Of a DNA stretch of 6,684 nt, positions 1-4,986 are shown one piece after another. A model generated the notes under the pieces. It made no database searches, had not been told where the DNA came from, and worked only from the letters and a program-made list of their open reading frames with translations. The position numbers and the translations under genes were made by a program. Source of the DNA: an uncultured Clostridia bacterium (GTDB lineage Bacteria; Bacillota; Clostridia; Oscillospirales; CAG-272); NCBI GenBank assembly GCA_937892405.1, contig CALAFS010000119.1, positions 1 to 6,684 of the forward strand, given 5' to 3'. Numbering within the stretch: position 1 is the first letter of the stretch; each line of letters opens with the position of its first letter.

Positions 1-472
1 TACCGGAGGCTTTGAAAAGGATACCGGAGAGAATGTGCAGGCAAACCGTCCGATAGTCAAATTCACCGGTAATGCCGCCCTTCCCACCAAGGAAGTCCAG
101 CGACGCCTCCGTCCAGTCCTCACGGGAACACACCTTCGTCCACGGGTCACCATGCCCCTTATAGGGTGCGCGCATAGTCAGAAGATGTCGGATCGTCACA
201 TTGAAAATCGTCTTTTCGCCGCGTTTGACCGAATACCCGGGAAAGAAGGAAAGCACCTTATCATTTACACTGCCAATTATTTTATGGTCGACAGCAATGC
301 CGATCAGCAGCGCCATCACGCTTTTCGTGGCGGATGCGATATGGACGCAGTCTGTTTTTTGATAGCCGTTCCACTCTGCGGAGTAGAGTTCGTTTCCGTT
401 CTGAAGCACGCTGATCTGGCAGATATTCGGCTGATTTTTTTGTATATATGGTTGCAGTTCCCGAAGCTCCAT
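1..472 (-). CDS. Beta-lactamase-fold serine hydrolase, N-terminal part (truncated by window edge)
   Basis: The first 157 residues of a class C beta-lactamase-like (penicillin-binding-protein fold, COG1680 type) serine hydrolase are present; the C-terminal part lies beyond base 1. The nucleophile motif SxxK is visible as S47-A-T-K50 in the context HIASATKSVMALLIG. It is followed by typical family landmarks: VNDKVLSFFPGY (about 69-80) and IRHLLTM (94-100). The segment FDYRTVCLHILSGILFKASG (138-157) aligns with the second catalytic block that usually reads F-x-Y-S-N. Y140 is kept but the usual S-N is R-T here. The start is the ATG at 472, preceded by GGAAGGG about seven bases upstream. No signal peptide is seen, so a cytoplasmic esterase or amidase is more likely than a secreted beta-lactamase; the substrate cannot be told. 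It is the last visible gene of the TetR-controlled operon, 49 bases after the membrane-protein gene. The family call is firm and the specific function is open. Confidence 0.85.
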   Translation of the reverse strand, partial: MELRELQPYIQKNQPNICQISVLQNGNELYSAEWNGYQKTDCVHIASATKSVMALLIGIAVDHKIIGSVNDKVLSFFPGYSVKRGEKTIFNVTIRHLLTMRAPYKGHGDPWTKVCSREDWTEASLDFLGGKGGITGEFDYRTVCLHILSGILFKASG

Positions 473-521
473 TTTTGTACCCTTCCGCAGTCACGGCAGA
501 TTGTGTTCTTTCCTTTTCGCT

Positions 522-932
522 TCAGAGAATGATCCGTGCGATTTCCATCGTCACGATTTTCAGCACTGCGCCGCCCGACATCACATAGAACCATATCTCT
601 CGTGTGTGCTGTGTTTTGGCGATCGGCGTAGCAATGGCGGCAACGATAATCAACAGCGCACCGATACAGCCAACGATCGTAGGAATGCTGACAAGCGGAA
701 ACAGCCCCGGTGCACAGCTGCCGTCGATGATGTGCTGAATCGTCTTATCCAAGCCATCCCGCGCCGCCGCAAAGCAGCAGACCACAAGACCGAAAACAAG
801 CAGAATTGCACTTCTGCGTCCCCAATACAGAATATTTGAACGGTTAAAAAACGAATAACCGATAAACCCGAGCAGTGCAAGGATCATAAGCGTTGTTGCC
901 GTAGTGACTCCGTTTCCGAAATAGAGTTTCAT
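522..932 (-). CDS. Hypothetical four-helix membrane protein
   Basis: This 136-residue hydrophobic protein has four likely transmembrane segments: about residues 10-30 (TATTLMILALLGFIGYSFF), 42-62 (SAILLVFGLVVCCFAAA), 78-105 (LFPLVSIPTIVGCIGALLIIVAA) and 113-133 (IWFYVMSGGAVLKIVTMEIA). The loops are short and no catalytic motif is recognised. The chosen start is the ATG at 932, which overlaps the TGA of the preceding zinc-ribbon gene as ATGA. A good Shine-Dalgarno (GAGAGGAAG) lies inside the end of that gene, so translation is probably coupled. A longer reading frame begins upstream but would overlap the zinc-ribbon gene further and has no comparable start signal. I do not recognise the family. 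Coupling to the zinc-ribbon protein suggests that the two act together, possibly with the soluble protein at the inner membrane face, but that is inference. Confidence 0.8.
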   Translation of the reverse strand: MKLYFGNGVTTATTLMILALLGFIGYSFFNRSNILYWGRRSAILLVFGLVVCCFAAARDGLDKTIQHIIDGSCAPGLFPLVSIPTIVGCIGALLIIVAAIATPIAKTQHTREIWFYVMSGGAVLKIVTMEIARIIL

Positions 933-1165
933 ATTTTTGCCGCTTCCTCTCTGTATGAAATGATAATCATTCTGCACGCATCACAGCGGCAGGCTTCCAT
1001 GCTTGTGCGTCCGCCGACCTTCGGTCCTGTGAGCTTCACAAAGCCTTCTGCTTTTTTGGCATTTTCCAAGGCGCCCGGCACTTCATTTGCGAAGCTGAGC
1101 GCGCCATCCTTGCTACTGAACAGATAGCCTTTTTCCGTTTCCTTTCCGCATTTCGGACATATCAT
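929..1165 (-). CDS. Small zinc-ribbon protein (resembles DUF6487 / PF20097)
   Basis: This 78-residue protein opens with a CPKCGKE knuckle (C3, C6) and closes with a second CxxC (C61-D-A-C64, plus a nearby C59), which is the spacing of a single zinc ribbon. The start MICPKCGKETEKGYL and the end CDACRMIIISY match what I recall of the DUF6487 putative zinc-binding family, whose members have a CPxCGK...G start and a CxxCxxii end. That assignment is from memory and not from a search. The start is the ATG at 1165 with a near-perfect GGAGGAA six bases upstream. It follows the flavodoxin gene by 18 bases, and its TGA overlaps the ATG of the membrane-protein gene. No enzymatic motif is visible. A role as a metal-binding accessory or adaptor protein is possible, but its function is unknown. 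Confidence 0.85.
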   Translation of the reverse strand: MICPKCGKETEKGYLFSSKDGALSFANEVPGALENAKKAEGFVKLTGPKVGGRTSMEACRCDACRMIIISYREEAAKI

Positions 1166-1183
1166 AACAAATTCCTCCGATCC

Positions 1184-1693
1184 TTATGGTTGCGCGCGGT
1201 ACCAATCGAGTACGGCGCTTAAATGTTCCGGTCTGACCCGCTCTCCGCCGCGGAGCATCATATCCAGCATTTCGTCTTCCTCGGGGGTGCGGTCTTTCTT
1301 CGCCGCAAGACTCTTACCTGTGATTTTGACCATCATCGCCATCATCGGTCGGTAAATACCGTGCAGCTTTTTCACATCAAAATTCCCTTGCAGAGTAAAC
1401 AGCGGAATATTCGCAGGAACAGCAGCCTTTCTCCGCACGATTTCCGTCTGCGTTCCGGTTCTGCCCATGCCGACCGCACACACCGCTCTTATACGGTATC
1501 TCTTGGCAGCTTTGGCATAGCCTTTCACGGCACTTGCCGCGATCCAGCCGATATAGATGATCTCGGCTCCGCGTGGCAATACTTTTGATGCGTCTTTCAA
1601 AGAGTATACGGGCAACCCGATTCTCTCGGACAATAACTTTGCGTATTGTGCCGCGCTGCCCGTATTGCTGGTATAAACGATTGATTCTATCAT
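1184..1693 (-). CDS. Flavodoxin-like FMN-binding protein
   Basis: This 169-residue protein has the flavodoxin fold signature: an opening beta strand and FMN phosphate-binding loop (IVYTSNTGSAAQYA, with T8-S-N-T-G-S13), then alternating strands such as AEIIYIGW (43-50) and RAVCAVGMG (69-77). The IGW residues, with W50, sit where flavodoxins often place an aromatic residue beside the isoalloxazine ring. The C-terminal third (about 108-169) is helical and charged, as in the protoporphyrinogen-oxidase-like flavodoxin group (Flavodoxin_5/HemG-like). That group is the closest I recognise, but the match is not certain. It is probably a cytosolic electron carrier or small oxidoreductase; the partner is unknown. 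Its ATG at 1693 overlaps the TGA of tetR (ATGA), so expression is translationally coupled to the repressor gene. Pairing with a TetR regulator is compatible with a redox or xenobiotic stress role, which is inference. Confidence 0.88.
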   Translation of the reverse strand: MIESIVYTSNTGSAAQYAKLLSERIGLPVYSLKDASKVLPRGAEIIYIGWIAASAVKGYAKAAKRYRIRAVCAVGMGRTGTQTEIVRRKAAVPANIPLFTLQGNFDVKKLHGIYRPMMAMMVKITGKSLAAKKDRTPEEDEMLDMMLRGGERVRPEHLSAVLDWYRAQP

Positions 1694-2307
1694 CTTGCGC
1701 CTCCGTGCGACTTTATACCGGAAATAAATCGGTCAACATGTTTCCCGAGCAATTCAAAAACCGCTTCCTTGTCTTTTGCCCCGTCATACACGCTGTAAAG
1801 CAGATACATCGGACCGTAAAAGTCAAGTGCCAACTGCATAGCTTCCCCATCCGAATCGGTCATTTTCCTGAAAATCGCCGCCATATACTCCACCGGACCG
1901 GTAGCAAGGTAGTTTTGATAGAGATTCGCCATTTCCGCATCGCGATACTGCTCAAGCGTCAGCATTTTCCGAAACTGCGCAGGAAACTCTTCTTCCGTCC
2001 AATGGCGGAACTGCGCTATGCTGTATGCACGAATTTTCTCAATCGGTGTTTTCACATAAGCATCCGCAAAGCCGTCGGATTGTGTTTTTGGCATTTCATA
2101 CTCCTTGGCACGCTCAAAATCCATCTCATTCATACGCTCGACAATGCACTCAAGTATCTCGTGCTTGCTCGTATAATGCTTATACAAAGCGGGCTTCGTA
2201 ATTCCGAGTTGCAATGCAATATCGTTCATAGAAGTACCAAGATATCCGTTTTGAGAAAACAATTGTAAAGCAACATCCAATATTTTTAATTTCGTTCCTT
2301 CAGCCAT
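1690..2307 (-). CDS. TetR/AcrR-family transcriptional repressor
   Basis: This 205-residue protein has an N-terminal TetR DNA-binding domain (about 4-55). It runs through KILDVALQLFSQNGY, then the helix-turn-helix at 26-45 (SMNDIALQLGITKPALYKHY) and the usual K48-H-E-I-L cap. The remaining roughly 145 residues are helical and variable, as expected for the ligand-binding and dimerisation domain; the ligand cannot be predicted. The start is the ATG at 2307 because AGGAGGA lies about six bases upstream. A TTG-initiated extension of six residues would place the start inside that ribosome binding site. It is the first gene of a five-gene operon. Two palindromic sites in its own promoter indicate autorepression and control of the downstream flavodoxin, zinc-ribbon, membrane-protein and hydrolase genes. 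Family assignment is very secure. Confidence 0.95.
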   Translation of the reverse strand: MAEGTKLKILDVALQLFSQNGYLGTSMNDIALQLGITKPALYKHYTSKHEILECIVERMNEMDFERAKEYEMPKTQSDGFADAYVKTPIEKIRAYSIAQFRHWTEEEFPAQFRKMLTLEQYRDAEMANLYQNYLATGPVEYMAAIFRKMTDSDGEAMQLALDFYGPMYLLYSVYDGAKDKEAVFELLGKHVDRFISGIKSHGGAR

Positions 2308-2328
2308 AAAAAATCCTCCTCTCAAGCG

Positions 2329-2344
2329 GTTACCGCTCGATAAC
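2329..2344. promoter_or_regulatory. Operator-like palindrome O2, over the expected transcription start
   Basis: GTTACCGCTCGATAAC shares its first seven bases and general layout with O1 and is palindromic at 6 of 8 pairs. It begins 26 bases from O1, measured start to start, and covers the predicted transcription start. It is probably the weaker of the two sites because its symmetry is poorer. Confidence 0.7.
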
Positions 2345-2348
2345 TTAT

Positions 2349-2377
2349 ATTATAGTTACCGATCGGTCACTTGTCAA
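2349..2377 (-). promoter_or_regulatory. Consensus sigma-A promoter of the TetR operon
   Basis: On the minus strand a perfect -35 TTGACA (2377-2372) is followed after exactly 17 bases by a perfect -10 TATAAT (2354-2349). Transcription should start near 2342, giving a leader of about 35 bases before the tetR ATG. Such a strong promoter fits a gene set normally held off by a repressor. Confidence 0.9.
2355..2370. promoter_or_regulatory. Operator-like palindrome O1, in the promoter spacer
   Basis: GTTACCGATCGGTCAC is a 16-base palindrome with 7 of 8 base pairs matching. It fills the gap between the -35 and -10 boxes almost completely, and its size and ACCGnnCGGT core are typical of TetR-family operators. 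A dimer bound here would occlude RNA polymerase. The neighbouring tetR product is the obvious ligand, by inference. Confidence 0.82.
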
Positions 2378-2526
2378 GTGCTTTTGAGAAAAATTGAAAA
2401 TTTTTTCAATTCTTTCTTCACAGAAATGCTTTTGATATGATTTTACCAAAGCAACACGCTCTGCGGTGAAAAGCAAGACACAGGCGGCCGACGGCGCCCT
2501 GGTAAAATGCGGGAAGACATGCGTTT
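2378..2526. other. Gene-free spacer upstream of the TetR promoter
   Basis: No supported gene was found here. At 2392-2411 there is an AT-only style hairpin (AATTGAAAA, two-base loop, TTTTCAATT). On the minus strand it is followed by a short T run, so it could be a weak terminator or an upstream promoter element. At 2440-2448 and 2500-2508 there is a perfect 9-base inverted repeat (ATTTTACCA / TGGTAAAAT) enclosing a GC-rich block. A 25-codon minus-strand frame (2520-2443, MSSRILPG...SVLLW) spans this block but has no ribosome binding site, so it is not called as a gene. Confidence 0.5.
2440..2508. repeat. 69-bp block bounded by a 9-base perfect inverted repeat
   Basis: ATTTTACCA at 2440-2448 is exactly complementary to TGGTAAAAT at 2500-2508. 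The enclosed 51 bases contain small internal complementarities and a GC-rich end. This could be a folded RNA end, a dispersed repeat remnant, or chance; the sequence alone cannot separate these. Confidence 0.4.
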
Positions 2527-2557
2527 GAGGGCGGGCGACCAATGGTCGCCCGCCCTC
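2527..2557 (-). terminator. Perfect 14-bp GC-rich hairpin, likely transcript end of the trk-araC unit
   Basis: GAGGGCGGGCGACC (2527-2540) and GGTCGCCCGCCCTC (2544-2557) pair perfectly around a 3-base loop. The hairpin starts 15 bases past the araC stop, where a terminator is expected. On the minus strand the bases after the stem are AAACGC rather than a T run, so it is not a canonical intrinsic terminator. A mildly T-rich stretch lies on the plus-strand side. The core GGGCGACC-loop-GGTCGCCC resembles dispersed palindromes that I recall from gut Clostridia genomes, so a repeat element is a real alternative. Confidence 0.55.
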
Positions 2558-2572
2558 GTCTTGATTTCCGGG

Positions 2573-3427
2573 TTAAATGTGATTTTTATACTGCACCGTC
2601 CGATAATAGCTCGGCGAGCAGCTGTGGTACTTTCTGAAAATGCGGTTGAAATAGGAGACGGAGGAAAAGCCGACGGCGTCGGCGATCTCGAGAATACTGT
2701 TCTCCCCTTTCGCGATCATTTTCTCGGCTTTACAGATACGCACGAAGTTCAGATACTCGGTGAAGGTCGCGCCGATCGCGCTCTTGAAAATCCGGCAGAA
2801 GTAGGAGGGGTCGAAGCCGAGAAGCGTGCTGATCTCCGAGAGGTCGATGTCCTCGGCGTACTTTTCATTGATGTAGGAAAGGGCGGGAAGAATCTTCTGC
2901 ACTTCCTTACTGTTATAAATCCGCTCGGCATCGGTAAGAATCCCGTCACGGTAGAGAATCCCGAGAATGTCATAGACCCGCGCCTTCGCAAACATTTCGT
3001 AAGCGACCTGCTTTTCCGAGATCTCCTTGAAAATGCGGTTGATCGCCTCGAAAAGGGCAGGATCGTGCAGGACTCTCACGCCCGCCTCGGAGAGACTGTC
3101 AAGTCGGGAAGAATAGCGGACGACACGCTCGATCTCGGTGTCGAGGAAGTCCTTTTGCTTGAACTGGAGAAGTCCGCACTGCGTCTCGTCCTCGCAGGCG
3201 GTCGCGTGCGGCACGCCCGAATTCACAAAGATGACATCGCCCGCATGGGCGTCATAACAGGTGCCGTCCTCGGAATAGCAATGAAAGGTGCCCTGATAGA
3301 TCGGAAGGAACTCAAGCTCGTCATGCCGATGGAGGGCGGAGATTCTTCTTCCCTCGTGCACCAGGGTGCCGGGACCTGCATAGATCGAGAGCATCTTGAC
3401 ATTTCGCTTGACGACTTCGTTTCTCAT
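2573..3427 (-). CDS. AraC-family transcriptional regulator with N-terminal cupin domain
   Basis: This 284-residue protein has full length for the family. Residues about 20-90 form an AraC-type cupin sensor domain: HRHDELEFLPIYQGTF (33-48) and AGDVIFVNSGVPHA (62-75) are its usual two blocks, with H33, H35 and E37. Residues about 180-277 form the AraC/XylS DNA-binding domain with two helix-turn-helix units. The first is around IDLSEISTLLGFDPSYFCRIFK (194-215). The second is ILEIADAVGFSSVSYFNRIFRK (245-266), ending in the family's SPSYYR. The ATG at 3427 is preceded by AAAAGGTGAT. The gene lies 51 bases after trkH on the same strand with no convincing promoter between them, so read-through from trkAH is possible. 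Most relatives sense sugars or other small organic ligands and act on nearby carbohydrate genes, but none are seen here, so its targets are unknown. Confidence 0.93.
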   Translation of the reverse strand: MRNEVVKRNVKMLSIYAGPGTLVHEGRRISALHRHDELEFLPIYQGTFHCYSEDGTCYDAHAGDVIFVNSGVPHATACEDETQCGLLQFKQKDFLDTEIERVVRYSSRLDSLSEAGVRVLHDPALFEAINRIFKEISEKQVAYEMFAKARVYDILGILYRDGILTDAERIYNSKEVQKILPALSYINEKYAEDIDLSEISTLLGFDPSYFCRIFKSAIGATFTEYLNFVRICKAEKMIAKGENSILEIADAVGFSSVSYFNRIFRKYHSCSPSYYRTVQYKNHI

Positions 3428-3478
3428 TTTATCACCTTTTACCGAAATTTCTTCTCGTTTTGTAAAGTATTGTTTCCT

Positions 3479-4933
3479 TCATGCGCGTTTCCATGCCTTC
3501 GCGGAAAAGAGAACGAGGATCGGGAACAGCTCCAGTCGACCGGCGAGCATGTCAAAGATCAGCACCAGTTTGGAAAGGATGCCATAGCCCGCATAGTTTG
3601 ACACAGGTCCGACGGCGTCAAGTCCAGGTCCGATATTGTTGAGGCAGGAGAGCGCGGCGGTGAAGTTCGTCTCGAAGGAAAATCCGTCGAGCGACAGGAT
3701 TAAGAAACTGCCGAGCAAAAGTCCGATATAGATGATGAAATAGGTCGCGGTGCCGTCGACGGTCTTCTCGTCCACCGCCTTTCCGCTCACGCGGACGGTG
3801 CGCACGCTCTGCGGGTTGAGCACCTTGCGGATACTGCGCCCCGCGCTCTTGAAGAGGAGGAGAAGACGGGCGAATTTCAGTCCGCCGCCCGTGCTGCCCG
3901 CCATCGCGCCGATGAACATCAGAAGCACAAGGATCGCCTTGGAAAAGGAAGGCCAGAGGTTGAAATCCGTCGTGGCAAAGCCGGTCGTCGTCATGACGCT
4001 CGCGACCTGAAACGCCGCGTGATGCAGCGCCTCGAAGAAACCGCCCGTGAGGTTCCGGATATTCAGTGTGATGAGGAGGGTCGAGACGGCGAAGGTACCG
4101 GCATAGACCCGAAGCTCCTCGTCCCGCAGAGCAGCGGACACCTGTCCGATCATCAAAAGATAATAGCAGGTGAAATTCACGCCGAAGAGAAGCATAAAGA
4201 CGGTCGTGACGCTCTGAAGATAGGGCGAATAGGAGCCCATGCTGTCATTTTTGATTCCGAAGCCGCCGGTGCCCGCCGTGCCGAACGCGGTACAGACCGA
4301 ATCGAAGACGGACATGCCGCCGATCACAAGAAAAAGAAAATCGAGCACCGTCAGGGCGATGTAGGTCGTGTAAAGAATCATCGCGGTGCGGCGCATCTTC
4401 GGCACCAACTTTCCGACATCTGGTCCGGGGCTCTCCGCCCGCAGAAGGTGCATGGTAAAGCCCTCCTGCCGTCCCCCGACAGGGATCAGAGCAAGGAGGA
4501 AGACAAGCACGCCCATGCCGCCGAGCCAGTGGGTAAAGGAGCGCCAGTAGAGCATGCCGCGCGAGAGCGCCTCGACATCGCGGAGAATCGAAGAACCGGT
4601 GGTGGTAAAGCCAGACACCGTCTCAAAGAGGGCGTCGACAAACGAGGGGATCTCCCCCGAAATCCAAAAGGGCAGACAGCCGACGAGACTGAGTAAAACC
4701 CACGCCAGTCCGACGCATACAAGTCCCTCTTTGGTATAGAAATCCGCGCGGGCACCCCGGGTCAGAAGCCCGAAGCCCACTGCCGCGAGAAGCGCGAAGG
4801 CGATCACCCCGAAAAAGGTGAGCGCCGAGCGCGTGTCCCCGTCGCAAAGACAGATCAGCGCGGCGGGAAGCATAAAGACGCCTTCGATGAAGAGGATCTG
4901 CGAGAAAAAGCGTCCCATCATTTTATAGTTCAT
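3479..4933 (-). CDS. trkH: TrkH-type potassium uptake channel subunit
   Basis: This 484-residue integral membrane protein has the four-fold M1-P-M2 architecture of TrkH/KtrB potassium transporters. The four selectivity-filter loops are readable: SGFTTTGSS (107-115), FGTAGTGGFG (217-226), SVMTTTGFATTDF (312-324) and LNNIGPGLDAVG (431-442), each with the expected glycine. Other family marks are RAESPGPDVGKLVPKMRRTA (165-184), AGSTGGGLKFAR (345-356) and the terminal LAGRLELFPILVLF. The start is the ATG at 4933 after GGAGAT. A long in-frame extension upstream is rejected because it is arginine-rich, non-homologous and overlaps trkA. It should work with the TrkA-type protein encoded 53 bases upstream to import K+ driven by ion gradients. 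The size and motifs fit TrkH; Na+ or H+ coupling cannot be decided here. Confidence 0.96.
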   Translation of the reverse strand: MNYKMMGRFFSQILFIEGVFMLPAALICLCDGDTRSALTFFGVIAFALLAAVGFGLLTRGARADFYTKEGLVCVGLAWVLLSLVGCLPFWISGEIPSFVDALFETVSGFTTTGSSILRDVEALSRGMLYWRSFTHWLGGMGVLVFLLALIPVGGRQEGFTMHLLRAESPGPDVGKLVPKMRRTAMILYTTYIALTVLDFLFLVIGGMSVFDSVCTAFGTAGTGGFGIKNDSMGSYSPYLQSVTTVFMLLFGVNFTCYYLLMIGQVSAALRDEELRVYAGTFAVSTLLITLNIRNLTGGFFEALHHAAFQVASVMTTTGFATTDFNLWPSFSKAILVLLMFIGAMAGSTGGGLKFARLLLLFKSAGRSIRKVLNPQSVRTVRVSGKAVDEKTVDGTATYFIIYIGLLLGSFLILSLDGFSFETNFTAALSCLNNIGPGLDAVGPVSNYAGYGILSKLVLIFDMLAGRLELFPILVLFSAKAWKRA

Positions 4934-4947
4934 GGTATCTCCGTTCT

Positions 4948-4963
4948 GTCGTCCGCAGACGAC
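4948..4963 (-). other. Small hairpin between trkA and trkH
   Basis: On the minus strand GTCGTC pairs with GACGAC around a TGCG loop, a perfect 6-bp stem in the 53-base gap. It lies just upstream of the trkH ribosome binding site and could tune the TrkA to TrkH ratio or mRNA stability. It has no T run, so it is not a terminator. Confidence 0.4.
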
Positions 4964-4986
4964 CGAGAGGTCAAAGGATCGGAAAA

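Noticed and set aside
35..532. Plus-strand open frame opposite the serine hydrolase
   Set aside because: The minus strand in this interval encodes an intact SxxK hydrolase N-terminus with a ribosome binding site.
1573..2268. Plus-strand open frame opposite tetR and the flavodoxin gene
   Set aside because: It is antisense to two well-supported genes, its product shows no recognisable domain, and it crosses their junction.
2392..2411. AT-rich hairpin as an intrinsic terminator
   Set aside because: The 9-bp stem contains only one G-C pair, so it would be weak despite the short T run after it on the minus strand. It is described as part of the spacer instead.
2345..2542. 65-codon minus-strand frame in the spacer
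   Set aside because: It would start with TTG inside a perfect hairpin, has no ribosome binding site, and overlaps the TetR promoter and its spacer operator.
2507..3601. Long plus-strand open frame of 364 codons opposite araC
   Set aside because: It is the antisense shadow of a clear AraC-family gene with two intact domains. The frame has no family motifs and is open because of GC-rich codon third positions.
4019..4696. Plus-strand charged open frame opposite trkH
   Set aside because: Its composition (rich in H, D, R, E) is typical of the reverse strand of a hydrophobic membrane protein gene, and it has no motif.
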